Shown: positions 1 to 8,668, counted from the stretch's first letter. The stretch is DNA of 22,382 nucleotides from Erythrobacter sp. (GCA_030731635.1 JANQTR010000057.1:1-22382), one strand, 5' to 3'. Notes: generated by a model not told the origin, from the sequence alone. Program-made: numbers and translations.

Positions 1-1
1 G

Positions 2-133
2 TTCGAGTGGGTGGTGGAGAAACCCGCCGACTGGCAGGTGAGGCCGTCAGGCTGGCCCGAGACGCGCTACGAGCACAAGGCGCGCACCGTGTACGGACAC
101 GAGGTGTGGTATTTCCGGTTTCGGCGGCGGTGA
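2..133 (+). CDS. trmB: C-terminal fragment of a TrmB-like tRNA (guanine-N7) methyltransferase (5' end outside window)
   Basis: The frame is open from the window edge to a TGA at 131-133 and gives a 43-residue C-terminus. It contains RPSGWPETRYEHKA and then GHEVWYFRF, ending in RRR. This matches the conserved tail of TrmB, in which an RP..(R/W)P.T(R/K)(F/Y)E.(R/K)(A/G) block is followed by a G..VW.L.F strand; the TKFE-type block contributes to tRNA/SAM binding in the family. TrmB methylates G46 in the tRNA variable loop using S-adenosylmethionine. Only the tail is present, so the assignment rests on this motif alone. The stop overlaps the proposed GTG start of the downstream M50 protease gene, so the two are probably co-transcribed. 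Confidence 0.7.
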   Translation, partial: FEWVVEKPADWQVRPSGWPETRYEHKARTVYGHEVWYFRFRRR

Positions 134-846
134 GGTCAATCGCAGACAGCCTGACCTATTTCGTCTGGTTCCTTGCCAGCATCATCCTGTTTTTCGCGGC
201 CCGGAACTACACGGTGATCGACAATTTCCTGATCGCGTTCGTCGTGATCGTCGCTTTGCAGTTTGTCGCCATTACCATCCACGAGTTGGGGCACGCTTGG
301 GCGGCCTATCGCAGCGGCGCAAAGATCAAGGCAATCTGCGTAGTGCCTTTCGTTTGGGATGCGTCCAAGCAGCGGCTGCGGTTCGAACGCTACCTGCCCG
401 CCCGAGATATTGGCGGCTATGTGAGCTACGCGTTCGAAAAGAACGGATCGACCCGCAAGGAAGTCGCCATCGCCGCCGCTGGGCCGCTCGCCAATATTGC
501 CTCAGCCGCCATGGTCACGACCTTGGCGGCGCTCCTTTCCTTGGCCTCACCGCCCCGCGATTCGGCTCCCGGTGCCGCGGTAGCGCCAATTACCACCATT
601 AATCCGGATGCTGCCCCGCCCGCACAGGCAGCGCCCCTTAAGCTACCTTCGACCGAGGAGCTCGACGCTATGATCGAGAAGGATAGGGCCAAAAGGCACA
701 AGGAGGTCATGGCAGAATGGGCGGAGGCCCTGACAAGCCTGTTTGTGGCCATTTCGGTGATTCTTGGTCTTTTGAACCTCATCCCTACCAGGGGGAGCGA
801 TGGGGCACAGATCCTTGACGGGTGGCGCCAATTGCGCGCACGCTAA
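130..846 (+). CDS. Small M50-type (site-2) membrane metalloprotease
   Basis: A polytopic membrane protein of about 238 residues. A first hydrophobic helix (about residues 8-24) is followed by a second (about 33-50) that runs into HELGH at residues 51-55, the HExxH zinc motif of M50 proteases. An AAAGPLAN block follows the active-site helices, as in S2P proteins. A charged and proline/alanine-rich loop comes before the last helix, which carries NLIPTRGSDGAQI, the equivalent of the NxxPxxxLDG third zinc-ligand motif. No PDZ domain is visible, so it is not an RseP-type enzyme. The frame stays open to the window start, but the upstream part overlaps the trmB tail in another frame. The GTG at 130, overlapping the trmB stop, is therefore preferred. 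Its stop overlaps the stop of the convergent gene at 843. The substrate is unknown. Confidence 0.75.
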   Translation: MRSIADSLTYFVWFLASIILFFAARNYTVIDNFLIAFVVIVALQFVAITIHELGHAWAAYRSGAKIKAICVVPFVWDASKQRLRFERYLPARDIGGYVSYAFEKNGSTRKEVAIAAAGPLANIASAAMVTTLAALLSLASPPRDSAPGAAVAPITTINPDAAPPAQAAPLKLPSTEELDAMIEKDRAKRHKEVMAEWAEALTSLFVAISVILGLLNLIPTRGSDGAQILDGWRQLRAR

Positions 847-1235
847 GCGCTTTGCCGCAACCGCCACCACGGCATCAGCGCGAAGACCACCTGCCCCGCC
901 AGCCCGAGCAGCGCATGCGGCTGACGCAGGTCGGCGAGCCATTGGGCCGGGGCCTGACCCATCAGCGCCGCCGCCAGCGCGCATTCCGCCGCCATCAGCG
1001 TGGCAAAGGCAAGCGCGCCTATGGTCAACGCCTCTCCGGCGGACACGATCGCGAATCGTCGCACCAGCCATCCCGCCGCAAACCAACTTGCCGCCAGAAT
1101 TATCGGCAGTTCCAGCGCAGTCGCAGGCATCAGCCCCACCAGCGGAACCACCCACGTGACCCGGATCGTGCCCAGTACAAACCCCAGCGCGAACACCATC
1201 GCCCAATAGGCAATGGCGGCGCGCAGCAGTTTCAC
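843..1235 (-). CDS. Hypothetical four-helix membrane protein
   Basis: 130 residues, mostly hydrophobic, with about four transmembrane segments (approximately residues 5-24, 28-55, 65-90 and 105-123). The final basic stretch WWRLRQSA suggests a cytoplasmic C-terminus. No catalytic motif or known family was recognised. The GTG start (1233-1235) overlaps the TGA of the malic enzyme gene (1232-1234) by GTGA, so it is the downstream cistron of maeB and probably translationally coupled. Its TAG stop overlaps the TAA of the convergent M50 protease gene. A function cannot be given; the maeB coupling may be only positional. Confidence 0.65.
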   Translation of the reverse strand: MKLLRAAIAYWAMVFALGFVLGTIRVTWVVPLVGLMPATALELPIILAASWFAAGWLVRRFAIVSAGEALTIGALAFATLMAAECALAAALMGQAPAQWLADLRQPHALLGLAGQVVFALMPWWRLRQSA

Positions 1236-3505
1236 CCCACAACCCCCGCACCCGCCAGCACCGCCAGCGTCAGCACATCAGGCACGGTCGCGGTCATGGG
1301 CACGATCTGCACCGGCTTTTCCACGCCCAGCAGCATCGGGCCGATTGTGGCATTGCTGCCCAATTCGCGCAGCAGCTTGGCCGACAGGTTGGCCGATTGC
1401 AGCCCCGGCATGATCAGCACATTGGCCGGGCCAGACAGGCGGCTGAACGGGTACAGCGCCATCACCTTGGGGTTGAGCGCGGCATCAGGCGCCATTTCGC
1501 CCTCGTACTCAAAGCCCGGATCCTCCTTATCGAGGATCGCCACTGCCTCGCGGATATTGTTGAGCCACTGACCCGAAGGGTTGCCGAAGGTCGAATAGCT
1601 GAGGAACGCCACACGCGGTTCGTGGCCCATGCGCCGGGCGACCGCAGCGGTTTCCTTGGCGATGTGCGCCAGTTCTTCGGCATTGGGCCGTTCGTTGATG
1701 GTGGTATCGGCAAGGAAGGTCGTGTGGTTCTTGCCGATCATCATGTGGATACCGAACGGCAGCGCGCCTTCCTTGTGATCCAGCACCAGGTTCACCTCGC
1801 GCACGGTCTGCGCAAAAGTGCGGGTCATGCCGGTGATCATCCCGTCGCCATGCCCAAGGGCGACCAGCAGCGCGGCGAAGACGTTGCGTTCCTGGTTCAC
1901 CATCCGGCGCACGTCACGCTCGGTAAAACCGCGACGTTGAAGGCGCTTGTAGAGGTAATCGACCATCGCGGGCACGTGCTCGCTATCGGCCGAGTTCTGG
2001 ATTTCAAAGCTGCCCGGATCGCCGACTGACAGCTGGTGCAGCTTGTCGAGCACCGCCTTTGTCCGGCCCACCAGGATCGGCGTGCCATAGCCAAAATCGC
2101 GGAACTGGATCGCCGCGCGCAGCACCACTTCTTCTTCCGCTTCAGCAAAGACCATCCGCTTCGGGTTGGCCTTGGCAACTTCGTAGACGCCGCTCAGCAC
2201 CGAAGTGGTGGGGTTTAGGCGTGACCGAAGCTGCAAGCGATAGGCGTCGAAATCGTCGATCCGCGCTTTGGCCACGCCCGAATCCATTGCCGCCTTGGCC
2301 ACAGCCGAGGATACGACTTCGATCAGGCGCGGATCAAACGGCGCGGGGATAATGTAGTCCGTGCCGAACTTCTGGTTCTTGCCATAGGCCGATGCGACCT
2401 CTTCTGGCACCTGCTGACGCGCGAGCGCAGCGATCGCCTGAGCTGCAGCGACCTTCATCTCTTCATTGATGGTGGTCGCCTGCACATCCAGCGCCCCGCG
2501 GAAGATGAACGGGAAGCCCAGCACATTGTTGACCTGATTGGGGAAATCGCTGCGTCCGGTGGCGATAATCGCATCAGGGCGCACGGCCTTGGCATCGTCG
2601 GGCATGATTTCGGGCACGGGGTTGGCCATCGCAAAGATGATCGGCTTGTCCGCCATCTTGCGCACCCATTCCGGCTTTAACGCGCCGGCTGCCGACAGGC
2701 CAAGGAAGATATCTGCGCCCACCAACGCCTCTTCGAGGCTGGTGGCGGTGGTTGCCACGGCGTGGGCGCTTTTCCACTGGTCCACCCCGTCGCGGCCCGG
2801 CGTGATCGGGCCGGTTCGGTCGCACATGATGACATTTTCGTGGCGCACGCCCATCGCCTTGATCAACGCGGTACAGGCAATCGCCGCCGCGCCTGCGCCG
2901 TTGACCACCACCTTGACGTCCTTGAAGTCGCGCCCGGTGATGTGACAGGCGTTAAGCAGGCCGGCGGCAGTGATGATTGCGGTGCCGTGCTGATCATCAT
3001 GCATCACCGGGATCTTCATCCGTTCCCGCAAAGCGGCTTCGATGATGAAGCATTCAGGCGCCTTGATATCTTCCAGATTGATGCCGCCGAATGTCGGTTC
3101 CATCAGCGCGACCGCGTTGATGAAGGCTTCGGGGTCTTCGGTGTCGAGTTCGATATCGATCGAATCCACATCGGCGAAACGCTTGAACAGCACCGCCTTG
3201 CCTTCCATCACCGGCTTGGACGCGAGCGCGCCGAGATTGCCGAGACCAAGGATCGCGGTGCCGTTGGAAATCACTGCCACCAGATTGGCCTTGGCGGTGT
3301 AGCGCGCGGCAAGCGAAGGATCGGCGGCAATCGCTTCGACCGGCGCGGCAACGCCCGGCGAATAGGCGAGGCTGAGGTCGCGCTGCGAGGTCATCGGCTT
3401 GGTCGCGACGATCTCCAGCTTACCGGGCCGGATCGTCTCGTGATAGAACAATGCCTCACGGGTGGTGAAACCGCCCCTATTCTGTGTGGCGTTCTCGTCG
3501 GCCAT
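1232..3505 (-). CDS. maeB: NADP-dependent malic enzyme with C-terminal phosphotransacetylase-like domain
   Basis: 757 residues, the usual size of MaeB-type hybrid enzymes. Residues about 15-160 are the malic N-terminal domain, with the SLAYSPGVA active-site segment (Tyr48) and the NGTAILGLGNLG motif. VMHDDQHGTA carries the metal-binding aspartates. Residues about 165-400 form the NAD(P)-binding Rossmann domain (VVVNGAGAAAIAC). Residues about 430-757 match the phosphate acetyl/butyryltransferase domain, which in malic enzymes is thought to be regulatory (acetyl-CoA sensing). The enzyme decarboxylates malate to pyruvate, producing NADPH. The ATG at 3505 has GAGGG about 10 bases upstream. The gene is divergent from mutS across 130 bases with no clear operator. 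The hydrophobic gene at 843-1235 overlaps its stop. Confidence 0.95.
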   Translation of the reverse strand: MADENATQNRGGFTTREALFYHETIRPGKLEIVATKPMTSQRDLSLAYSPGVAAPVEAIAADPSLAARYTAKANLVAVISNGTAILGLGNLGALASKPVMEGKAVLFKRFADVDSIDIELDTEDPEAFINAVALMEPTFGGINLEDIKAPECFIIEAALRERMKIPVMHDDQHGTAIITAAGLLNACHITGRDFKDVKVVVNGAGAAAIACTALIKAMGVRHENVIMCDRTGPITPGRDGVDQWKSAHAVATTATSLEEALVGADIFLGLSAAGALKPEWVRKMADKPIIFAMANPVPEIMPDDAKAVRPDAIIATGRSDFPNQVNNVLGFPFIFRGALDVQATTINEEMKVAAAQAIAALARQQVPEEVASAYGKNQKFGTDYIIPAPFDPRLIEVVSSAVAKAAMDSGVAKARIDDFDAYRLQLRSRLNPTTSVLSGVYEVAKANPKRMVFAEAEEEVVLRAAIQFRDFGYGTPILVGRTKAVLDKLHQLSVGDPGSFEIQNSADSEHVPAMVDYLYKRLQRRGFTERDVRRMVNQERNVFAALLVALGHGDGMITGMTRTFAQTVREVNLVLDHKEGALPFGIHMMIGKNHTTFLADTTINERPNAEELAHIAKETAAVARRMGHEPRVAFLSYSTFGNPSGQWLNNIREAVAILDKEDPGFEYEGEMAPDAALNPKVMALYPFSRLSGPANVLIMPGLQSANLSAKLLRELGSNATIGPMLLGVEKPVQIVPMTATVPDVLTLAVLAGAGVVG

Positions 3506-3635
3506 GGTGCCTGATCCCTCTGTTTGCGCTTTGCTTGGTCCGCGCCCCGCTTAGCGACGCAAGCGCCACTGCGATAGGGCGGAAATGATGCGACTCCGGG
3601 GAAAGCCGTAAGGGCGGACATTCCGAATCATCGCA

Positions 3636-6311
3636 GTGACAGCTACGCCGGGGACCATGGCCGCTCTGCAAGATTCCAAGCCCACCCCGATGATGGCCCA
3701 ATACCTTGCCCTGCGAGAAGAGGCAGGCGAGGCATTATTGTTCTACCGGATGGGCGATTTCTTCGAGCTGTTCTTCGAAGATGCGCGCAAAGCGGCGCAA
3801 ATTCTCGACATCGCACTCACTACCCGCGGCGAGCACAATGGCCAGCCGATTCCGATGTGCGGGGTGCCGGTGCATTCAGCCGAAAGCTACCTTGCGCGCC
3901 TGATCCGCGCGGGCTGCCGGGTGGCGATTGCCGAACAGATCGAAACTCCTGACGAAGCCAAGGCGCGGGCGAAACGCGAAGGCACGCCTTCGTCCAAGGC
4001 GCTGGTGGCCCGTGCAATTGTGCGGCTGGTCACCGCTGGCACCCTGACCGAGGAAGCTCTGCTGGAACCGCGCCGCGCCAATGTGCTGGCAGCGCTGGCG
4101 GACCTGCGCGGGGCCATCGGGATTGCCGCCTGCGATGTGTCCACCGGGGCGATGGTGCTGGAAGAATGCGCGCCCGAAATGCTCGGCGCGGCGCTTGCGC
4201 GGCTGGCGCCCAGCGAAGTGGTGGTGCCCGAAAACTGGGAGCACACTTTCGACTTTGGCCAGGACGAGGCGATCTACCGCCCGCGCAGCACCTTTGCCAG
4301 CGATGCCGGGACTGAACGGCTGTGCGCCCTCCACGGTGTCGCGACGCTTGATGCCTATGGCGCGTTCGGCCGTGCGATGCTGGCCGCGGCCGGCGGGCTG
4401 ATCGCCTATCTGGACCATGTCGGACGCGGCAGCCTGCCGCTGCTGCTGCCCCCGGTGCTGCGCGAAGCGCAAGCCGGAATGGCGATGGACGAAGCAACGC
4501 GGGCGAGCCTTGAGATCGTCGAGTCGACCACCGGTGGCCGCGCGGGCAGCCTGATCGGGGCAGTGGATCGCTGCGTCACTGGCGCGGGATCGCGCTTGCT
4601 TGCAGAAGACCTCTCCGCCCCGCTGCTTGACTGCGCGGCGATTGATGCGCGGCTAGCGTTGGTGCAGTTCTGGCGCGACCGGCCGATTGAACGCGCGCAA
4701 TTGCGCGATGCCTTGCGCGCGATCCCCGATCTGGGCCGTGCGCTTGGGCGGGTGGTGGCAGGCCGAGGCAGTCCGCGTGATCTGGGCCAATTGCGCGATG
4801 GCCTGACCGAAGCAATGCGGCTGCAACACTGGCTGACCGGCGCGCCTGACAAGCCTGCGCTGCTTAGTGAAGTGCTGTCACGCCTGACGGGGCACGGTGC
4901 GCTGACCGACTGGCTGGCGCGTGCGCTGGTGCCTTCCCCCCCGACTGAGCGCAGCAGTGGCGGCTATATTGCCGATGGGTATGACGCGGCGCTCGACGAA
5001 TTGCGCGCCACATCGGGCGACGCGCGCCGGGCGATTGCGGCGATGGAGGCGCGCTACCGCGACGAAACCGGGATCGCCACGCTCAAGATTCGCCATAATG
5101 GCGTGCTGGGCTATTTCATCGAAGTCGCCGCGCGCCATGCTGACCGGCTGATGGCTCCGGACAGCGGCTTTACGCATCGCCAGACGATGAAAGATGCGGT
5201 GCGGTTCAACTCGCTGCGGCTGCACGCCGAAGCCGCCCGCATTGCTGAGGCTGGGGGCCATGCACTCGTCGCCGAAGAGGCGCATTTCGAGGAATTGGTC
5301 GCCGAAGTCACCACAGCGCGCGAAGCTATCGCCGCTACGGCGTCCGCGCTCGCCCGGATCGATGTCGCCGCTGCCAATGCCGAACGCGCGGCAGAAGGCG
5401 ATTGGTGCCATCCGGAAATCGCCGAAGACGCAGGTCTCGCGATAACCGGCGGGCGGCACCCGGTAGTCGAAGCCGCACTCGCCAAGGTAGGCCAGCGGTT
5501 TGTGGCAAATGATTGCGCGCTTGTCAGTGATGACCGCTTATGGCTGATCGGCGGGCCGAACATGGGCGGCAAATCAACCTTCCTGCGCCAGAATGCGCTT
5601 ATCGTGATCCTGGCGCAGGCAGGGTGCTTTGTGCCGGCCACAGCGGCGCGGATCGGGCTGGTTGATCGCCTGTTCAGCCGGGTTGGCGCGGCGGATAATC
5701 TGGCGCGCGGGCGATCGACCTTCATGGTCGAGATGGTCGAAACCGCCGCGATCCTTGCGCAGGCGACGACACGCAGTTTTGTGATCCTGGACGAAGTCGG
5801 GCGCGGCACGTCGACCTATGATGGCCTTGCCCTGGCGTGGGCCGTGGCCGAAGCGATGCATTCGCAAATCCGCTGCCGCTGTCTGTTCGCGACCCATTAC
5901 CACGAACTCGCTCGCTTGGCCGAGACCTGCGAGGCTTTGTCGCTCCACCACGTCCGCGCGCGCGAATGGCAGGGCGATCTGGTTTTGCTGCATGAATTGT
6001 CCGAGGGGCCAGCGGATCGATCCTACGGCTTGGCTGTAGCGCGGCTGGCCGGGGTGCCTGCCCCGGTCGTCGCCCGCGCCAAGGCGGTGCTCGCAAAGCT
6101 CGAAGCGACCCGGACGGCGACCGGCGGCATTGCCGCTGGCCTTGGCGATCTGCCGCTGTTCGCTGCCCTGCAGGCCGAACCGCAAGCAGCGTCGCCCGAA
6201 CATGAGCTTGCCGAAACCCTGCGCGCGGCTGACCTTGACGCTTTGACCCCGCGCGAGGCGCTGGATCTGCTGTACGAATGGAAACGCAACCTGCCTGCCA
6301 CGCGGGGATGA
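3636..6311 (+). CDS. mutS: DNA mismatch repair ATPase MutS
   Basis: 891 residues from GTG 3636, a normal MutS length. The N-terminal mismatch-recognition domain has PTPMMAQYLALR and then YRMGDFFELFFEDA, holding the Phe-x-Glu mismatch wedge (F42, E44). The ATPase domain has Walker A GGPNMGGKST at about residue 640, the signature region, Walker B VILDEVGRGTSTYDG at about 718, and FATHYHEL. MutS recognises base mismatches and small loops and recruits MutL. Neither start has a good ribosome site: GTG 3636 has none, and the in-frame ATG at 3657 has GGGGA only two bases away. The real protein may therefore be seven residues shorter. No mutL or glnD is seen nearby. Confidence 0.96.
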   Translation: MTATPGTMAALQDSKPTPMMAQYLALREEAGEALLFYRMGDFFELFFEDARKAAQILDIALTTRGEHNGQPIPMCGVPVHSAESYLARLIRAGCRVAIAEQIETPDEAKARAKREGTPSSKALVARAIVRLVTAGTLTEEALLEPRRANVLAALADLRGAIGIAACDVSTGAMVLEECAPEMLGAALARLAPSEVVVPENWEHTFDFGQDEAIYRPRSTFASDAGTERLCALHGVATLDAYGAFGRAMLAAAGGLIAYLDHVGRGSLPLLLPPVLREAQAGMAMDEATRASLEIVESTTGGRAGSLIGAVDRCVTGAGSRLLAEDLSAPLLDCAAIDARLALVQFWRDRPIERAQLRDALRAIPDLGRALGRVVAGRGSPRDLGQLRDGLTEAMRLQHWLTGAPDKPALLSEVLSRLTGHGALTDWLARALVPSPPTERSSGGYIADGYDAALDELRATSGDARRAIAAMEARYRDETGIATLKIRHNGVLGYFIEVAARHADRLMAPDSGFTHRQTMKDAVRFNSLRLHAEAARIAEAGGHALVAEEAHFEELVAEVTTAREAIAATASALARIDVAAANAERAAEGDWCHPEIAEDAGLAITGGRHPVVEAALAKVGQRFVANDCALVSDDRLWLIGGPNMGGKSTFLRQNALIVILAQAGCFVPATAARIGLVDRLFSRVGAADNLARGRSTFMVEMVETAAILAQATTRSFVILDEVGRGTSTYDGLALAWAVAEAMHSQIRCRCLFATHYHELARLAETCEALSLHHVRAREWQGDLVLLHELSEGPADRSYGLAVARLAGVPAPVVARAKAVLAKLEATRTATGGIAAGLGDLPLFAALQAEPQAASPEHELAETLRAADLDALTPREALDLLYEWKRNLPATRG

Positions 6312-6325
6312 TTTCAACCAAGACT

Positions 6326-6342
6326 TAACCCTGCACGGGTTA
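6326..6342 (+). other. Short perfect inverted repeat between mutS and the next gene
   Basis: TAACCC and GGGTTA form a perfect 6-base stem around the loop TGCAC, starting 15 bases after the mutS stop. It is followed by TCTTTCGG rather than a T tract, so it is a weak terminator candidate at best. It lies 11 bases before the start of the 164-residue ORF and could instead be an operator or a 5' leader hairpin. It may also be chance. Confidence 0.25.
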
Positions 6343-6353
6343 TCTTTCGGGGT

Positions 6354-6848
6354 ATGTACAAAACCATCTTTCAAAACAGCAAAGCTGCGCTTGTTTTTGC
6401 GGTGATGACCATCATCGGCGCGGTCATGATGGTCGGTTCGCCCGAGGACGAAGGTTCCATCGACAAAACCATCGGTCGTTTTTCCCAGACCCGCGAAACG
6501 ATTGCCAAGGAAGCCAGCGACTTTGCCGGGGCCCAGAGCGTGCCTGACAAGGTGATCGATCCGGATGCCGGATGGGGCAGCAGCAAGTCTGCGATGTTTG
6601 GTGATTATCAGTCTGCCGATGCCAGCGTTGGCGATGGTGGCACGGCCAATAGCCCGATTGTCGGACCGATCGCGGCGCCCGCCGCCGCACAAAGGGTCAA
6701 GGCGGGCGGTATTGTGCCCGGGCCTCAACCGATCGTGGCTGACAACGTCGGCACGCCCGTACCGGGGTTCGATGATGGTTCAACAGTGGCAAGCCCGCCG
6801 CCAGTCGCGGTGATCACCTCTCGCAAGATGACGCTGGAGCCGAAATAG
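6354..6848 (+). CDS. Hypothetical protein with one N-terminal transmembrane helix
   Basis: 164 residues. A short basic N-terminus (MYKTIFQNSK) comes before one hydrophobic helix (about residues 11-27), which is followed by acidic residues (SPEDEG). This predicts a single-pass inner-membrane anchor or uncleaved signal with the rest in the periplasm. The remainder is hydrophilic and rich in Gly, Ala, Pro, Ser and Asp (for example PIVGPIAAPAAAQ and PGPQPIVADN), probably largely disordered. No family was recognised. The only upstream ATG in frame is at 6354, with CGGGG close by as a weak ribosome site. It follows mutS by 42 bases and ends 15 bases from the convergent hbd gene. Coding-like composition and a sensible topology support a real gene. 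Confidence 0.65.
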   Translation: MYKTIFQNSKAALVFAVMTIIGAVMMVGSPEDEGSIDKTIGRFSQTRETIAKEASDFAGAQSVPDKVIDPDAGWGSSKSAMFGDYQSADASVGDGGTANSPIVGPIAAPAAAQRVKAGGIVPGPQPIVADNVGTPVPGFDDGSTVASPPPVAVITSRKMTLEPK

Positions 6849-6863
6849 CAGGTTAGCTCGCGA

Positions 6864-7733
6864 TTAGCGCGTGGGAACCGGCACCTCGCCGGTGTAATCG
6901 TAAAAGCCCCGCCCGGTCTTGCGCCCAAGCCACCCGGCTTCGACATATTTGACCAGCAGCGGCGCCGGGCGATACTTGCTGTCGCGCGTCGTGGTGTAAA
7001 GTACGTTGATGATGTCGAGACAGGTATCAAGCCCAACGAAATCGGCCAGTTGCAGCGGCCCCATCGGGTGATTGAGTCCGAGGCGGCAGCCCTTGTCGAT
7101 ATCCGCAATCCCGGCGGTTGACTGGCCAAGGACAAACACCGCTTCGTTGATCATCGGCAGCAGGATGCGGTTGACCACAAAGCCGGGTTCATCCTGGCTC
7201 AACACCACTTCCTTTCCCAGGCCCCGCGCAAAGGCAGTGACGCGGTCGGTCGTATCCTGTGCGGTGGCAAGGCCGGGGATCACTTCGATCAAACCCATCA
7301 CCGGCACCGGATTGAAAAAGTGCAGGCCGATGAACCTTGCGGCATCAGGCGAGTGGTTGGCCATCCGCGTGATCGGGATCGAAGACGTGTTCGACGCCAT
7401 GATCGCACCTGCGTTCAACACTTTACCCGCAGCCTCGAAAATCGCGTTCTTGACTGCTTCGCGCTCTGTTGCGGCTTCGATGATCAGGTCGGCCTCAGCC
7501 ATCGGCGCATAGTCGGCAACCGGGGTGATCCGCGCAAGCAGGGCTTCGGCTTCGCCCGCTTCGATCTTGCCGCGCCCCATCAGCTTGACCAACGCCTTTT
7601 CGACATTGGCCTTCCCGGCTTGCGCCTGGGCAAGATCGACATCCGACAACAGCACCGTCATGCCATTGGCGGCAACGGTCTGTGCAATGCCGGTGCCCAT
7701 CTGGCCGGCCCCGATAACAGCGATCTTGCGCAT
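6864..7733 (-). CDS. 3-hydroxybutyryl-CoA dehydrogenase
   Basis: 289 residues from ATG 7733. An N-terminal Rossmann fold has IGAGQMGTGIAQ at residues 7-18. ASNTSSIPIT and FIGLHFFNPVPVMGLIEVI carry the catalytic His138 and Glu150 pair of the 3-hydroxyacyl-CoA dehydrogenase family. The C-terminal dimerisation domain has GFVVNRILLPMINEA and GPLQLADFVGLD. The size and single-domain form fit the PaaH/HbdA type, which interconverts acetoacetyl-CoA and 3-hydroxybutyryl-CoA, rather than FadB. The frame opens further upstream, but AAGGAA (7740-7745) six bases before 7733 fixes the start at MRKIAVIG. It lies 91 bases downstream of the cobalamin adenosyltransferase gene on the same strand. Confidence 0.93.
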   Translation of the reverse strand: MRKIAVIGAGQMGTGIAQTVAANGMTVLLSDVDLAQAQAGKANVEKALVKLMGRGKIEAGEAEALLARITPVADYAPMAEADLIIEAATEREAVKNAIFEAAGKVLNAGAIMASNTSSIPITRMANHSPDAARFIGLHFFNPVPVMGLIEVIPGLATAQDTTDRVTAFARGLGKEVVLSQDEPGFVVNRILLPMINEAVFVLGQSTAGIADIDKGCRLGLNHPMGPLQLADFVGLDTCLDIINVLYTTTRDSKYRPAPLLVKYVEAGWLGRKTGRGFYDYTGEVPVPTR

Positions 7734-7824
7734 GGTGTATTCCTTCGCAGGTGCAGCAAAACGCACGCCCTAGCGGGGAAGGTGCGCGCTGACTAGCGGC
7801 GTTCTTGTTAGCGCCCTGCCAGGA

Positions 7825-8400
7825 CTAGCGGTTTGCGCCGGGAACCCACTTCACATCCGCCCGGCCATCGTCATTCGCCACCCGCGCGAGCACGAACAGC
7901 AGGTCGGACAGGCGATTGATAAAGGTGAGCGCCGCCGGATTGACCGGGACTTCGTCAGCGAGCCACACCATAGCCCGCTCCGCCGCGCGGGTCGCCGCGC
8001 GGGCGACATGGACGCGCGCCGCCGCTTCGCTGCCGCCGGGCAACACGAAACTGGTCAGCGGCTCAAGCCGTTCGTTCAGCGCGTCGATCTGCTGTTCGAT
8101 CCATTCGGCTTGCGCCGGCACGATCCGGAGCACCATTTCCGAAGGGCTAAAGTCATGGTCGAGCGCCGGTGTGGCCAAATCCGCTCCAAGATCGAACAGG
8201 TCATTCTGCACCCGGATCATCAGCGCGCGCTGCGCTTCGTCGGTCAGCACGCAGACTGCCGACCCGATCGCACAATTGGCTTCGTCTACCAGCCCCATCG
8301 CCTGAATGCGCGCAGCATATTTGGGGCAGCGCGAGCCATCGACGAGGCCCGTCGTACCATCATCCCCGGTGCGGGTGTAGATCTTGTTGAGCTTCACCAT
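7825..8400 (-). CDS. Cob(I)yrinic acid a,c-diamide adenosyltransferase, PduO type
   Basis: 191 residues beginning MVKLNKIYTRTGDDGTTGL, the ATP-binding N-terminus typical of PduO/MMAB-type ATP:corrinoid adenosyltransferases. GLVDEANCAIG and the C-terminal AARAATRAAERAMV and NRLSDLLFVLAR helices also fit this all-helical trimer family. It transfers adenosyl from ATP to cob(I)alamin, making coenzyme B12 for enzymes such as methylmalonyl-CoA mutase or class II ribonucleotide reductase, neither of which is in this window. It starts 12 bases after the twin-TM gene, so the two probably share a transcript. The downstream 3-hydroxybutyryl-CoA dehydrogenase may be on the same message. Confidence 0.93.
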   Translation of the reverse strand: MVKLNKIYTRTGDDGTTGLVDGSRCPKYAARIQAMGLVDEANCAIGSAVCVLTDEAQRALMIRVQNDLFDLGADLATPALDHDFSPSEMVLRIVPAQAEWIEQQIDALNERLEPLTSFVLPGGSEAAARVHVARAATRAAERAMVWLADEVPVNPAALTFINRLSDLLFVLARVANDDGRADVKWVPGANR

Positions 8401-8412
8401 CGGACGAACGGC

Positions 8413-8643
8413 TTAACGCGAGGCGACAAGGATGATCATCACCACAACGATCGCCAGCGCCTGATACTTGATCCGCGCGAACATCGCCTTGTTCTGCGCA
8501 AGCTGCATATCGGTCGCGGTTTCGCCCTCGCCCGTTTCAAGGTCGATCTTGGTTGTCTTGAGGAACGCGATGATCCCCTTGACCAGTGAAAAGGCAACCA
8601 ATCCCATCAGGACCAGCAGCACGGGTATAAGCACATAGTTCAT
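8413..8643 (-). CDS. Twin transmembrane helix small protein (HIG1-like)
   Basis: 76 residues from ATG 8643 (MNYVLIPVLLVLMGLVAFSL). Two transmembrane helices (about residues 3-26 and 55-74) flank a short polar loop with KTTKIDLETGEGE and a conserved NKAMFARIKYQ stretch. This is the pattern of the bacterial HIG1 / twin-TM family found across alphaproteobacteria, where HIG1-domain proteins are linked with respiratory complex assembly or stability. That function is known for mitochondrial homologues and is not shown by this sequence. The frame extends upstream to 8796 but would overlap gluQRS. GAGGG just before 8643 supports the shorter form. It sits between gluQRS (25-base gap) and the adenosyltransferase (12-base gap). 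Confidence 0.85.
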   Translation of the reverse strand: MNYVLIPVLLVLMGLVAFSLVKGIIAFLKTTKIDLETGEGETATDMQLAQNKAMFARIKYQALAIVVVMIILVASR

Positions 8644-8668
8644 ACCCTCTACAATGGACGGTTGCGCG

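Noticed and set aside
7..129. N-terminal extension of the M50 protease frame
   Set aside because: This stretch is Arg/Ala/Gly-rich and lies over the TrmB tail, which is in a different frame and has real family motifs. The GTG at 130 is a better start.
1232..3505. Malic enzyme fused to a phosphotransacetylase domain as a novel fusion
   Set aside because: This architecture is well known for MaeB-type enzymes and is not new.
5574..6728. Long minus-strand open frame opposite the mutS 3' end and the next gene
   Set aside because: Opposite to MutS Walker motifs; composition is that of a shadow frame and no domain is visible.
7770..7831. Three copies of CTAGCGG between the adenosyltransferase and 3-hydroxybutyryl-CoA dehydrogenase genes
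   Set aside because: Spacing is uneven (23 and 32 bases), one copy overlaps the stop codon, and there is no palindrome. Probably chance in this composition.
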